A stretch of 58,671 nt of DNA from Desulfotomaculum sp. (GCA_003485325.1 DMZI01000067.1:4361-63031), one strand, 5' to 3'. Numbered from the stretch's first letter, positions 1-9,094 are shown. Numbers and translations are program-made. Notes: generated from the letters alone by a model not told the origin.

Positions 1-96
1 TGGGTTAATCGTTCGCACTTCCACAACATCGTATCCGATATCCTTTAACCACCTGGCAATTTTCCCTTCAATGCAAACATCTACAAGAAATTTCAT
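1..96 (-). CDS. DUF5615-type PIN-like protein, N-terminal part only
   Basis: The reading frame begins at ATG 96 on the minus strand and runs off the left edge of the window, giving 32 residues that start MKFLVDVCIEGKIARWLKDI. The early Asp in the FLVD motif, followed by a helix and a second strand, is the typical start of DUF5615 (Mut7-C/PIN-like) proteins, which are the probable toxin partners of DUF433 proteins. The upstream gene on the same strand is such a DUF433 gene, 50 bases away, which supports the pairing. The C-terminal catalytic acidic residues lie outside the window, so whether the gene is intact cannot be judged. Confidence 0.75.
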   Translation of the reverse strand, partial: MKFLVDVCIEGKIARWLKDIGYDVVEVRTINP

Positions 97-146
97 TTTG
101 CAACCTCAAAATTGATTGCCTCAATACTCTCATTTGCTACCAAAGT

Positions 147-344
147 TCATGCATAGGCAAGGCAGGCTTTAATATCATTCAGTTCCATGTCTGGAAGGTC
201 TTCCAATATTTCTTGCATTGTCACACCCTGTTCCAGGAGAGCAAGTATATTTTCCACCTTTATACGTAAGCCGCGGATAATTGGTTTACCATTAAAAATA
301 TCCGGATTTATTGTAATTCTCTCTAAAAGATCATTTTTCTTCAT
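147..344 (-). CDS. DUF433 family protein, probable antitoxin
   Basis: This 65-residue protein carries the DUF433 signature: I-T-I-N-P-D-I-F-N-G-K-P-I-I-R-G-L-R-I near residues 10-28, then a helix-turn-helix-like segment ending in ILEDLPDMELNDIKACLAYA-like sequence. DUF433 proteins are small DNA-binding proteins commonly encoded just upstream of DUF5615 PIN-like proteins and are regarded as antitoxins. That gene order is present here, with the DUF5615 gene following on the same strand. A purine-rich ribosome binding site (AGGGAGCGAG) precedes the ATG. Toxin-antitoxin function is inferred from family and neighbourhood only. Confidence 0.8.
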   Translation of the reverse strand: MKKNDLLERITINPDIFNGKPIIRGLRIKVENILALLEQGVTMQEILEDLPDMELNDIKACLAYA

Positions 345-529
345 GGCATCTCGCTCCCTTCAAAGCATATAGCAACGGCTAACCTAATTTTACCATATCC
401 GGGTATTGTCAACAATAGAAAACTCCAAGACACTAAATAGAATAACACAATATTCGTGTTCGATTAATCAGTAGATACTCCAATATCAGTATAGATCTTA
501 TCGGAACGAACTAGTTGCCTTAGAATAAA

Positions 530-793
530 AAGGGCACCGATTTTGCAGAGAAAATTAAAACCCACAACATTGATCTAGTATTAAGCGGACATACGCATGG
601 AGGATAGGTAACTCTTTTTGGGCTGTGGGCCCCCTTAGTATCTATAGAAAATAAGCAAAAGTATAGAACGGGAGTTATAGATACAGGCTATACTAAAGTT
701 TTAGTATCTAATGGTGCCGGTACAATAACTCCACCAGTAAGATTTTTTGCACGGACGCAAATAAATATAATCAGCTTGAAAAAAGAACAGTAA
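530..793 (+). pseudogene. C-terminal remnant of a YkuE-like metallophosphoesterase
   Basis: One plus-strand frame reads FAEKIKTHNIDLVLSGHTHGG, then a stop codon TAG at 605-607, then VTLFGLWAPLVSIENKQKYR and on to a normal stop at 791-793. SGHTHGGQVxLFG is the conserved metal-binding C-terminal motif of calcineurin-like phosphoesterases of the YkuE type, so TAG has replaced the conserved Gln codon (CAG to TAG). The N-terminal two thirds, with the first metal ligands, is absent: upstream of about 530 I find no matching sequence in any frame. It is therefore a truncated, dead gene. The rest of the gap between 345 and 944 shows nothing recognisable. Confidence 0.75.
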
Positions 794-944
794 TAATACA
801 ACCAACGCTTAACTGCTGTTACCGGCGCTGCGCCAAGTCGTTCGCTATAGATAAGGCCGTATTGCCGTAGAAGGCATACTGCTGTATTTCAATTATTGTT
901 ATTTGAAAGCAAAAACCATTCAAGTAATGCTGGTAGGCAAAGTG

Positions 945-1511
945 TTATCTTCCTCCTCCAAAAAGAAATGCCAGGGTTTTTCCATACTCGGTTAAAGTAA
1001 ATTGTATACTTTTTTCGCTTAACCACCAATGAGAAGGAGAGAAATTCGGTTCTTGTACAGAGCAATAAGTAAATGTCATATTGGCTTTATCAAAAACCTT
1101 CTCAAATATCATTCTTACTCTTCTCATGTGGTAGTTAGATGAAACAACTATAGCGGTTTTAAAGCCATATTGTTCCATAATTTCTTTTGAAAAGAGCGCA
1201 TTTTCATATGTGCTTTCAGCTCTTTGCTCAAGAATAATAATTTCTTTTGGGACACCCGATTTAACAGCGCTTGCCATCAATAGATTTGCTTGGGTAATTT
1301 CACCAGATACTATTATATATGGCGCGTATCCATCCTTATAAAGAGTAACGCCTTTATGTATACGAGCTCCCTGGTCTCCGCCCAGGATAATAATTACATC
1401 TGATTTTTTTGGCTTTTCGTCCAGTACTAAAAAATAACCGGCATAGTAAAAAAACATAAAAAGGAGGGAGATTAAAACTGAAAGAGTTATAATTTTTTTC
1501 CGCAATTTCAT
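945..1511 (-). CDS. YdcF/SanA-like DUF218 membrane-anchored protein
   Basis: A 188-residue protein with a basic N-terminus (MKLRKK), a single membrane segment (about residues 9-26) and an outside DUF218 domain. Visible hallmarks are SDVIIILGGDQGARI, a YAPYIIVSG strand, the ESTYENA motif in which the Glu and Asn are conserved, and VVSSNYHMRRVRMIFEK. DUF218 proteins (SanA, ElyC, YdcF) act in envelope integrity and cell-wall precursor metabolism, but the reaction is not known with certainty. The frame is open up to a GTG at 1535; I chose ATG 1511 because AAGGA lies 11 bases ahead of it, whereas nothing suitable precedes the GTG. It stands alone, with no gene within 100 bases on the same strand. 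Confidence 0.75.
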   Translation of the reverse strand: MKLRKKIITLSVLISLLFMFFYYAGYFLVLDEKPKKSDVIIILGGDQGARIHKGVTLYKDGYAPYIIVSGEITQANLLMASAVKSGVPKEIIILEQRAESTYENALFSKEIMEQYGFKTAIVVSSNYHMRRVRMIFEKVFDKANMTFTYCSVQEPNFSPSHWWLSEKSIQFTLTEYGKTLAFLFGGGR

Positions 1512-1561
1512 AATGAAAGATTTCCTTTGCGGCACACTTCATATTTCTTTATCTTGCAAAT

Positions 1562-1588
1562 AAAAAAAAGAGCAGGAATTCCCTGCCA
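1562..1588 (-). terminator. Rho-independent terminator downstream of dinG
   Basis: Read on the minus strand, GCAGG-GAATT-CCTGC is followed directly by TCTTTTTTTT. It lies about 125 bases after the dinG stop codon and before the YdcF-like gene, so it most likely ends the dinG transcript. Confidence 0.8.
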
Positions 1589-1713
1589 GGATGTTCATGA
1601 TTATTTATTTTGCAGTCTCAATAGAAAATTCCTTATAAAAAAGGGCAGCTTTATAAAATAAACGCGCAATTCTCTCACTCCTTAGGTTTATTCTTTTTAA
1701 TATTTTATTACAG

Positions 1714-4569
1714 TCAGGCGCCGAATGTGACATCTTTCGGCCCCTGTGTTCCGGGATGAGCGGCAGGATATTTTAGCCATTGGGCGACTTTGTCCTTGAT
1801 CATCCAGGTATCCCCCCGGAAGTGCGTTTTAACCGGCAGTGAAATCAAAAAATGCCGCCCGTATCTTTTATTTAAAAGGCGCGGGTCTAAAACCACCACA
1901 ACGCCCCTGTCGCGCATGGTCCGGATCAGCCTGCCAAAACCCTGCTTGAACTTGATCACAGCCTGGGGCAGGCTGTAGCGCAAAAAACCGTCTTTACCCC
2001 TGCCGGCGAGTTCTTCAAGCCGGGCTTCAATTACAGGTATTCCCGGCGCCCAGAAAGGCAGTTTGACAATAACCACGCAGGAGAGGGCTTCGCCGGGAAT
2101 GTCTATCCCTTCCCAAAAACTGGACGCTCCCAGCAGAACGGCGCGTTCGCTCTTGCGAAACGCCTCAACCAGGCGGGAACGGCCCCCGTCAATATTATGC
2201 GCAAGCAGGTAAAGATTTTCCTCTTCACAAAAATCTTTCAGCCTCCGGTGAACCTCCCTGAGCGCCTGGTGAGATGTGAAAAGGATAAGTGTCTTTCCCT
2301 GAACAGCCTTGATCAAACCTGTCAGGCTCTCCAGCAGCGCTTCAAAATAATCCCCGCCGGGAACCCCGTATGGTGAAGGCATATCCCTGGCTATGCAGAG
2401 CAGGGATTGGTCGGAGTAACTGAAGGGGGAATCAACCTTCAGCTCGATCAGCCTTTCTGCGGGAAGAAGGTCCAAGCCTGTGCGTTCCTTAAAATGTTCA
2501 AAAGAACCGCCGGCGGATAGGGTTGCGGAGGTTAAAACCACTGTCTCCTTTGTTTTAAAAAGCTGTTCATTTAATATTTCACCAACCTGTATAGGAACGG
2601 CGTGGAGGGAACAGCCATAAGCCTCTTCCGCCGCTTCCGCCCAGTAAACAAAATTATTTTCCCTGCAGAACATGACAAAGGCAAGATCCGCCGCCAGACC
2701 CCGGCCGCAGGAAAGATGCTGGTCTATTTCAGCGGATAGTCCGCTCCAGTATTCACTAGCGCCGCCCTGCAGCCAGGTCTCCAGAATGCCGTAAAGTTTA
2801 TGAAGACAGTCCAGCAATTCTCCAAACCTGTATTCCAAATTTGAGTATTCCGCTTCCAAAAAAACAACCCTGTTTTCCAGGCCGGTTCGCTTAATCCGGA
2901 GTGTCCATCGGTCCGAGCCCTGGTAATCGGAAGATGACCGGGAAATAACCAGCACGCGTGCAGCTTCGAAAAAGAACTGCGCCTCGTGGACTAAGAGCGC
3001 AAGAGTATTACGTGCTTCCTGCCTGGTTTGCCGCCATATTTCAAAATCACCGCTGGGCACAAGAACGTCAAGTTGAGAAAGAAACCTGCTCACAGCGCCC
3101 GTCCAACGCCTCACGGCCGCCCAGCTTACCTGACGCCCCAGCTGCTCCGTGGCGATATCCTCGAGATGGTGGGCCTCGTCGATCACCAAAGGGCCGTAAG
3201 CAGGTAATACTTTATTTTCCATGCGGATATCGGAAAAAAGTTGGGAGTGGTTGGTAATAATCAGGTTGGCCGCTTCCGCCGCCCTGTGCGCTTTGGCAAC
3301 GTAACATTGCCCTTTGAACCAGCGGCACCGCATACCAAGGCAATTTTCACTGTCGGAGCAGATGTTCGACCAGTAATCCATCTCAAATGAGGAAATAAAC
3401 AGTTCGCTTCTGTCACCCGTGGCAGTCGCCGCTGCCCAAACCTGCACCCGTGCATAGAACGCCGCCTCGTCGGGACGGCAGTTTGCAGCAGCCTGGACGC
3501 TAAACCATCTGCGCAGGCAGAGGTAGTTTGACCTGCCTTTGACCAGCGCAGCCTTACAGGGCCACGACAGGGCCCCGAGCAGGCCGGGGATGTCTTTTAA
3601 CCACAGCTGTTCCTGAAGATTTATTGTCCGTGTCGACACAACCACACGTTCACCGCGGGTTATTGCCCAGTGCAGCGCCGGAATCAGGTAGGCTATGGAT
3701 TTACCCGTACCTGTTCCGGCTTCCATTAAAAGATACTTCTGCCCCGAAAGCGCTCCGCAGACCGCACGGACCATCTGTTCCTGCTGGGGACGGTATTCAT
3801 AATCCGCAAGGTTCGAGGCCAGCGGGCCTTTCGCTTCAAACAGAGAAGGAAGTTCTTCCTGTTCGGGAAGAAGGACGGCTTCTTTAGGCGCCGTCGTCAT
3901 TATGTATTGTTCAGTCTGGCCAAACTCCGGATTTGTACATACAACCTTTTCGCCGATCTTTCTTTGCGCGCAGCCGCCGGTTAAGTTCTTCAATGCGCCG
4001 GACAGCGGCTTAACCCATGAAGAACCCGCCTGTGCTAAAAAAGCGATTACCTGTAAGATAACCCGGGCATCAAGTTCTTTCAGGGCATCAACCAATTTCC
4101 CGTAAAGTTCGACTGTGGCCAGAGTATCGGAAAGCGCCCGGTGTTCTTTTTCATTTTTAATGTTCAGGAACCGGCAAAGAGCGCCCAGGCTGAAGCCGGG
4201 CGAAAAGGGAAAGACGACCCGGGCCAGTTCGAGCGTGTCGTATGAGGGATTTTTCAGCGGGCCTGCCGCTTCCTCAAGAAAACCTTTATCAAAGCTCACA
4301 TTATGCCCAACCAGTGGATGGCCGCCAAGAAATTCCAGGGCGCGGGGCAGCACCTCCGGAAGTTCAGGGCAGGATGCCAGCATCTGGTCGTCTAAGCCGG
4401 TCAGGCGGCGAATACTTACCGGCAGTTTTCGCGAAGGCCGCACAAGGCTATGGTAACTTGCGGCAATCTCTCCGTTTTCAACAAGCGCCATGCCTATTTC
4501 AATAATCTCATCCTGCCGTGGAGAAAGGCCCGTTGTCTCCAAATCACAAACCACAAAGGAAATGAGCAT
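1714..4569 (-). CDS. dinG: DinG-type exonuclease/ATP-dependent helicase
   Basis: This 951-residue protein joins an N-terminal DEDD 3'-5' exonuclease domain (DLETTG at 9-14, GHNVSFDKG at 88-96, HRALSD at 143-148) to an XPD-like superfamily 2 helicase (Walker A EAGTGTGKS at 283-291, DEAH at 464-467, GASSFWEGIDIPG and QGFGRLIRT near the C-terminus). This is the Bacillus-type DinG architecture. Between motifs Ia and II there are Cys residues at 351, 404, 410, 415 and 422, arranged like the Fe-S cluster of XPD/E. coli DinG, so an iron-sulfur cluster is likely; many exonuclease-fused DinG proteins lack it. Its role is unwinding of structured or RNA-paired DNA in repair. The start MLISFVVCDLETTG gives the usual short lead into exonuclease motif I. 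Confidence 0.93.
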   Translation of the reverse strand: MLISFVVCDLETTGLSPRQDEIIEIGMALVENGEIAASYHSLVRPSRKLPVSIRRLTGLDDQMLASCPELPEVLPRALEFLGGHPLVGHNVSFDKGFLEEAAGPLKNPSYDTLELARVVFPFSPGFSLGALCRFLNIKNEKEHRALSDTLATVELYGKLVDALKELDARVILQVIAFLAQAGSSWVKPLSGALKNLTGGCAQRKIGEKVVCTNPEFGQTEQYIMTTAPKEAVLLPEQEELPSLFEAKGPLASNLADYEYRPQQEQMVRAVCGALSGQKYLLMEAGTGTGKSIAYLIPALHWAITRGERVVVSTRTINLQEQLWLKDIPGLLGALSWPCKAALVKGRSNYLCLRRWFSVQAAANCRPDEAAFYARVQVWAAATATGDRSELFISSFEMDYWSNICSDSENCLGMRCRWFKGQCYVAKAHRAAEAANLIITNHSQLFSDIRMENKVLPAYGPLVIDEAHHLEDIATEQLGRQVSWAAVRRWTGAVSRFLSQLDVLVPSGDFEIWRQTRQEARNTLALLVHEAQFFFEAARVLVISRSSSDYQGSDRWTLRIKRTGLENRVVFLEAEYSNLEYRFGELLDCLHKLYGILETWLQGGASEYWSGLSAEIDQHLSCGRGLAADLAFVMFCRENNFVYWAEAAEEAYGCSLHAVPIQVGEILNEQLFKTKETVVLTSATLSAGGSFEHFKERTGLDLLPAERLIELKVDSPFSYSDQSLLCIARDMPSPYGVPGGDYFEALLESLTGLIKAVQGKTLILFTSHQALREVHRRLKDFCEEENLYLLAHNIDGGRSRLVEAFRKSERAVLLGASSFWEGIDIPGEALSCVVIVKLPFWAPGIPVIEARLEELAGRGKDGFLRYSLPQAVIKFKQGFGRLIRTMRDRGVVVVLDPRLLNKRYGRHFLISLPVKTHFRGDTWMIKDKVAQWLKYPAAHPGTQGPKDVTFGA

Positions 4570-4727
4570 TTTTTGCGCTCCGGTTATAAAAGTGAGGTTT
4601 TAAGTTTTCTTCGATGCTTTCAAAAATAATCCTGCCTGATTGATTAATCTTTTGGGTAGCAATAATACATTCCGGAGAATAGTCTATTAATAAATTCAAA
4701 GCATAGCTTGGGAGGCGAAAAAGGTAA

Positions 4728-4946
4728 ATGCCAAATACTCCGCTTGACATGGATAATTTATCGGAACTGATCCGCGGCCTGCTTCAAAATTTTGATCCGT
4801 CCATGTTGAAACAGATGGTGTCCATGATGGACCAGGATACATTGATGAAATTAATCAAAAACCTCTTGGATAACCTCGACCAGACTATGAAACCGGAGGA
4901 AGTCCAGGTCTTAAACCAGATTCTGGCTTCTTTCCTGAAGCATTAG
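4728..4946 (+). CDS. Small helical protein of unknown function
   Basis: A 72-residue plus-strand gene divergent from dinG, with a good ribosome binding site (GGGAGGCGAAAAAGG, 3 bases before ATG). The protein is predicted almost entirely helical with regular Leu/Ile/Met spacing: LSELIRGLLQNFDPSMLKQM and DQDTLMKLIKNLLDNL in the middle. There is no membrane segment, Cys or charged DNA-binding patch. It reads as an amphipathic oligomerising or adaptor protein, but I do not recognise the family. It occupies the dinG promoter side, so the two may share a regulatory region. Confidence 0.6.
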   Translation: MPNTPLDMDNLSELIRGLLQNFDPSMLKQMVSMMDQDTLMKLIKNLLDNLDQTMKPEEVQVLNQILASFLKH

Positions 4947-4949
4947 AAA

Positions 4950-5241
4950 CAGGACTAAAAAAGTGTATTGGTGGACACTACGGAAAATATTGAATATACG
5001 TAATATTCCTTCGAGTTGCACTTTTTGCGCTTTGGAAGGTTGATATCGGGTACCAACGGTTCCCGACCACGATCATTTCTATTTTTTCAGAAAAAAAGGA
5101 CATTTTAAACCGTTTAAAAGACATATAAACTTTTAAGGACCAATTTTAACCACTGGCCGGTAAATGCTTTTCTCCTTAATAGGCTATAATTATAATGAGA
5201 TTAACCAATTGATAACAACCTAATCTCCTCTCCCTTTCTCT
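4950..5241. other. Intergenic stretch with a hairpin, no gene recognised
   Basis: No coding frame is convincing here. Around 5047-5067 there is an imperfect hairpin (CGGGTACC-AAC-GGTTCCCG, one mismatch) followed some 20 bases later by a T-rich stretch. I could not match it to a known RNA family. The stretch is AT-rich and otherwise featureless. Confidence 0.3.
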
Positions 5242-5272
5242 GCTGTATCTTCAGATACAGCTTTTCTTTTTT
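5242..5272 (+). terminator. Rho-independent terminator
   Basis: A perfect 8-bp stem GCTGTATC-TTCA-GATACAGC is followed by TTTTCTTTTTT on the plus strand. The nearest plus-strand gene ends about 300 bases upstream, so it either ends that transcript or an unrecognised RNA in between. It sits just after the convergent trxB stop codon but has no U-tract in that direction. Confidence 0.8.
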
Positions 5273-5288
5273 AAATCCAACCCTGTTT

Positions 5289-6212
5289 TTATTTACCGAT
5301 CTCTTCGAGATATTTTCCTGCGGCTACTGCGGCGATTGCCCCGTCAGCCACTGCCGTAACCACCTGACGTAACAGCTTCCGGCGTACATCTCCTGCCGCA
5401 AAAAGCCCGGGCTGTCTTGTTCGCATACTGTCATCCGTAATAACGAATCCGTTATTGTCCAGTTCGGCCACTTCCCTGACCAGCTGCGAATCCGGTTTCT
5501 GGCCCACATAAATAAAAACTCCGTTAAAATCCATCCTCTGGGTAGCGCCCGTACGGGTATCTTTGAGTATGACACCTTCCACTTCTTCCTGCCCTAAAAT
5601 TTCCTGGACCGTGTTAAACCAGAAAAATTTTATTTTATCGTTCTGCATGGCCCGCTGCTGTTCAATTTTGGTTGCCCTCAATTCGCCGCGCCGGTGGATT
5701 ATGTTCACACCCCGGGCAAACCTGGTCAGAAAGACAGCTTCACCAACGGCGGCGTCGCCACCGCCTACTACAGCAACTTCCTTGCCCCGGAAAAATGCCC
5801 CGTCACAGGTGGCGCAGTATGAAACCCCGCGTCCTCTTAATTTTTCCTCACCTGGAACACCCAGCATCTGCGGCTGTGATCCAGTGGCCAAAATTACACA
5901 GTAGCTGTACAGAACCTGTTCATCTGTTTTGACGGTAAATTTTCCGTCCTGAAAAGTAAGACCGGCGACATCCGCGCTGGTTATTTCCAATCCGAAACGC
6001 TTTGCCTGCGCTTCCATCTGGGCCGTCAGCGCGGCGCCGTCGATCCCTTCGGCAAAACCGGGGTAATTTTCTATAAACTCCGTGTTGGCCGCTAGCCCGC
6101 CCGGCATTGCCCGCTCCAACATCAGCGTATCAATTTTTGCCCTCGCCGCATACAACCCCGCTGCAAGACCGGCAGGCCCGCCGCCAATAATAATCAGTTC
6201 CCGCTCATTCAT
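5289..6212 (-). CDS. trxB: Thioredoxin reductase
   Basis: A 307-residue low-molecular-weight thioredoxin reductase, transferring electrons from NAD(P)H through FAD to thioredoxin in the cytoplasm. The FAD-binding GGGPAGLAAGLYAAR is at residues 10-24, the redox-active CATC at 133-136 followed by DG, the second dinucleotide-binding motif GGGDAAVGEA around 150-160, and the C-terminal FAD motif FAAGDVR. Length and order match the bacterial family. The second motif is followed by HRRGELRA; the HRR pattern is usual for NADPH users, although ferredoxin- or flavin-dependent variants exist in clostridia. It is a single-gene unit; no thioredoxin gene is adjacent. Confidence 0.93.
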   Translation of the reverse strand: MNERELIIIGGGPAGLAAGLYAARAKIDTLMLERAMPGGLAANTEFIENYPGFAEGIDGAALTAQMEAQAKRFGLEITSADVAGLTFQDGKFTVKTDEQVLYSYCVILATGSQPQMLGVPGEEKLRGRGVSYCATCDGAFFRGKEVAVVGGGDAAVGEAVFLTRFARGVNIIHRRGELRATKIEQQRAMQNDKIKFFWFNTVQEILGQEEVEGVILKDTRTGATQRMDFNGVFIYVGQKPDSQLVREVAELDNNGFVITDDSMRTRQPGLFAAGDVRRKLLRQVVTAVADGAIAAVAAGKYLEEIGK

Positions 6213-6310
6213 TTGTCTTCCCCCAAAGTTATTTTATTACACATTTTTACAATTCCATCATATTAAAAATACTGTCATACGTCAAGAAAGCCCGCGCTTT
6301 AAGCGCCTGC

Positions 6311-6343
6311 GTAAAAATTGAGACGCCTGCAATAGAACAGGCG
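6311..6343 (-). terminator. Probable terminator downstream of adk
   Basis: On the minus strand, CGCCTG-TTCTATTG-CAGGCG is followed after six bases by ATTTTTA. It lies between adk and trxB, both on the minus strand, about 145 bases after the adk stop. The gap before the U-tract makes it weaker than a canonical terminator. Confidence 0.45.
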
Positions 6344-6488
6344 CCCCCCAGACTTTTTCAGGTTAATCGACTACAAATTGCGGCAAGGCCTCTCTTTACA
6401 CCCCACCTCCCTTAATCCTTCTTAGTTGATTTATATTGGCGGGGTTTTAAAAACTTGCCTGGTAATTTATACTTTTACGAATAATGCT

Positions 6489-7133
6489 TTAACCTTTGAG
6501 GCTGACTAGAACGTCATCAAGAACTTTTTTAATCTCCTGGTCTCCGTTGATATTTTTAAGCAGGTTAGCTTTTACATAATAATCAATGAGCGGTTGTGTC
6601 TGTGACTCATAGATATCCAAACGGTTGGAAACAGCCTCTTCATTGTCATCGCTGCGCTGATAAAGCTCGCCTGCGCAGGAATTGCACTTTCCTTCGTTTT
6701 TAGGAGGATTAAACAGAACATGGTAGCTTGCCCCGCAGCCCTTGCAGATCCTGCGGCCGGTCAGCCTGGCCATCAGTCTTTCACGCGGCACATCAATGTT
6801 GATTACCCCGTCCAATTTAATGGTTAAAGCTTTCAGGGTATCATCCAGGGCTTCCGCCTGGGGCAGTGTGCGCGGAAACCCGTCAAGTAAAAATCCCCTG
6901 GCGCAGTCAGACATCGCCAGCCTTTCTTTAACCATGCCAACGACTACCTCATCAGGCACGAGTTCTCCCCGGTCCATATACTCCTTGGCCTTTTTACCCA
7001 TTTCCGTTCCTTCTTTGATAGCGCTGCGGAACATGTCGCCCGTGGAAATATGGGTAATAGAAAGCTCTTTTACCAGCACTTCAGCCTGTGTCCCCTTGCC
7101 GGCGCCCGGTGGTCCCATAATCAATAAATTCAA
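6489..7133 (-). CDS. adk: Adenylate kinase, zinc-LID type
   Basis: A 214-residue long-form adenylate kinase catalysing ATP + AMP to 2 ADP. The P-loop GPPGAGKGT is at 7-15, the AMP-binding DGFPRTLPQAEAL lies near residue 84, and the LID domain carries two Cys pairs (CKGC and CNSC) about 19 residues apart, the zinc-binding form usual in Gram-positive bacteria. Start and length agree with the family. In many Firmicutes adk lies in the ribosomal protein operon between secY and map; here it is alone, with DUF1614 divergent on the other side. Confidence 0.95.
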   Translation of the reverse strand: MNLLIMGPPGAGKGTQAEVLVKELSITHISTGDMFRSAIKEGTEMGKKAKEYMDRGELVPDEVVVGMVKERLAMSDCARGFLLDGFPRTLPQAEALDDTLKALTIKLDGVINIDVPRERLMARLTGRRICKGCGASYHVLFNPPKNEGKCNSCAGELYQRSDDNEEAVSNRLDIYESQTQPLIDYYVKANLLKNINGDQEIKKVLDDVLVSLKG

Positions 7134-7296
7134 ACTTATCCCCTCCCGGAAAATTTTCTTTAGACCCTGTGGACAAAAAATTTATACCACATGGTCGTCC
7201 CTACAAATAATAATTTTTATTCGATACGGTTCACTTTATTTCCTTCTCTGATTAAGATAATATTAGAATTGCTTAATATAAAAAGGGGCGTTGCCT

Positions 7297-7923
7297 GTGC
7301 CGGTTTTATATCTTGCCGTTTTTGTCCTGCTTCCCTTTCTGGTTTTTATGTTCTTTTTCCAGGTTGCGGCATTTTCCTTTGCCAAACTGGGTCTGTCTCC
7401 GGAGGGTGCTGTCCTCCTCTTCGGCCTTTCCCTGATCGGAGGAATTATCAACATCCCCGTTTCCCGGCGTCTCGTCAAAGAGCGGATGTCGCCTCTAAAC
7501 TACTTTTTTTATTACCCGCCGCGGGTAAGCGAGCAGGTTATTGCAGTTAATCTCGGGGGCGCTGTTATACCCGTCCTTTTTAGCTTTTATCTTCTTCACC
7601 GGACTCCCTTTCTGCCGACTATTCTGGCCGCCGCAATTGTCACGATAGCTTCAAAGGCCCTGGCCCGCCCGGTTCCCGGCATGGGCATCTCCCTACCGGC
7701 ATTTATTCCTCCACTTGTTGCAGCGGCCGCAGCGGTCCTTCTGGCCCGGGAATATGCCGCTCCGGTCGCTTATATCGCCGGAGTGTGGGGAACCCTCACA
7801 GGGGCTGACCTGCTCAACCTGAACAGGTTCCGGGACATAGGAGGCCAAGTCTTAAGCATCGGGGGCGCAGGAGTTTTTGACGGGATCTTCTTAATCGGTA
7901 TTGTAGCCGCCCTGCTGGCATAA
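7297..7923 (+). CDS. DUF1614 multi-pass membrane protein
   Basis: About 208 residues, very hydrophobic, with six or so membrane segments. The N-terminal region with LGLSPEGAVLLFGLSLIGG, then IINIPVSRR, and the GTLTGADLLNL motif in the C-terminal half match DUF1614, a family of unknown function found in clostridia, cyanobacteria and archaea. The frame is open from TTG 7291, but AAAAGGGG ends only a few bases before that TTG; GTG 7297 has about 8 bases of spacing and is preferred. It begins a plus-strand run with the deacetylase-like and DUF763 genes, 70 bases upstream of the former. Confidence 0.75.
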   Translation: MPVLYLAVFVLLPFLVFMFFFQVAAFSFAKLGLSPEGAVLLFGLSLIGGIINIPVSRRLVKERMSPLNYFFYYPPRVSEQVIAVNLGGAVIPVLFSFYLLHRTPFLPTILAAAIVTIASKALARPVPGMGISLPAFIPPLVAAAAAVLLAREYAAPVAYIAGVWGTLTGADLLNLNRFRDIGGQVLSIGGAGVFDGIFLIGIVAALLA

Positions 7924-7994
7924 ACCGAATCGGCCGCGCAGCCTTGTTTAGTTAAAAACCCTGTGATAGAATTTCAAAAAGGGGGTGTCTTTGT

Positions 7995-9065
7995 TTGAGC
8001 CAAACAGGGTATGTTTTTGACCCGCTTTACCTGGATCATTATTCGGTATTTCATCCCGAATGTCCGGAACGCCTGGAAATAATCATGTCCAAACTAAGGG
8101 TAACAAAAATTCTTGACTATATCCAAAGCATACCTCCCCGCCCTGCCACAATAGAAGAAGTTGCTTTGGTGCACCCGCCCGACCACATCGAAAGCATCAG
8201 GCAGATCTGTTTAAACGGAGGAGGATACCTGGACCCGGACACTTATACCTCAATGCGTTCTTATGACGCCGCCATTTTAGCGGCAGGAGGGCTCCTGTGC
8301 GCAGTTGACAAAGTGATGGAGGGAAGATTCCGGAACGCGTTTGCCCTGGTCAGGCCGCCGGGCCACCACGCCATGCCGGAGCGCGCAATGGGCTTCTGTC
8401 TTTTTAACAACATAGCCATAGCCGCGCGCTACCTGGAAAAAGTATATGGAATTGAAAGAATCCTGATTGTTGACTGGGACGTCCACCATGGAAACGGAAC
8501 AGAATTTACCTTTTATAATACAGCAAAGGTGCTCTACTTCTCAGTCCACCAGAGCTGGATCTTCCCCGGCACCGGTTGGATAAATGACGTTGGGAAGGGA
8601 GAAGGGGAAGGGTTTACAATCAATGTCCCCCTGGAAGCAAGGATGGGTGACGTTGAATACGAAACGGTCTTCCAGGAAATTTTATACCCTGCCGCCATGC
8701 AGTACAAGCCCCAGTTCATCCTGATCTCCGCCGGACAGGATTCTCATCATAGCGACCCAATCGGGGCAATGCGTTTAACCTCACTGGGCTTTGAAAACCT
8801 GACCAAGATCGTCATGAATATAGCGGACAAATGCTGCGACGGCCGTATCACAGCCACTTTAGAAGGCGGTTATAATTTGGAAGGCCAGGCCCTTTCAGCG
8901 GCCGCTATTTTCAACGCTCTTTCCGGACTGAATTTCAATGTCCATGAAGATACCGGCGTTAAAAGAACCACGACCGTATCACCCATGTTCATGAACGACA
9001 TCAACGAACTTAAAAAGATACATGAAAAATACTGGGACTTTGATATGTGCAAAGGTATGTGTTGA
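7995..9065 (+). CDS. Histone deacetylase-fold amidohydrolase (AcuC-like)
   Basis: A 356-residue member of the arginase/deacetylase superfamily, zinc-dependent removal of acyl groups from amines. The active-site His pair RPPGHHAMPE is at 120-128 (H124, H125), the zinc-binding DWDVHHGNGT at 160-169, SAGQDSHHSDPIGAMRLT supplies the next metal Asp region, and LEGGYNLEG closes the pocket. Class II-like bacterial homologues act on acetylpolyamines or acetyl-lysine; AcuC deacetylates acetyl-CoA synthetase. The substrate cannot be fixed from sequence. Start is TTG 7995 behind AAAGGGGGTG. It is 29 bases upstream of the DUF763 gene. Confidence 0.88.
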   Translation: MSQTGYVFDPLYLDHYSVFHPECPERLEIIMSKLRVTKILDYIQSIPPRPATIEEVALVHPPDHIESIRQICLNGGGYLDPDTYTSMRSYDAAILAAGGLLCAVDKVMEGRFRNAFALVRPPGHHAMPERAMGFCLFNNIAIAARYLEKVYGIERILIVDWDVHHGNGTEFTFYNTAKVLYFSVHQSWIFPGTGWINDVGKGEGEGFTINVPLEARMGDVEYETVFQEILYPAAMQYKPQFILISAGQDSHHSDPIGAMRLTSLGFENLTKIVMNIADKCCDGRITATLEGGYNLEGQALSAAAIFNALSGLNFNVHEDTGVKRTTTVSPMFMNDINELKKIHEKYWDFDMCKGMC

Positions 9066-9094
9066 TCAATCAGATGAATTTGGAATGATTTTTT

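Noticed and set aside
605..607. TAG in the metallophosphoesterase remnant as possible pyrrolysine codon
   Set aside because: It replaces a conserved Gln by a single base change, and the gene lacks its N-terminal part.
2958..4505. Several plus-strand open frames opposite dinG
   Set aside because: They are shadows of the high-GC dinG coding strand; none has a ribosome binding site or family motif.
4950..5272. 6S RNA or other known small RNA between the 72-residue gene and trxB
   Set aside because: I could not recognise the conserved long-stem layout of 6S RNA or any other family.
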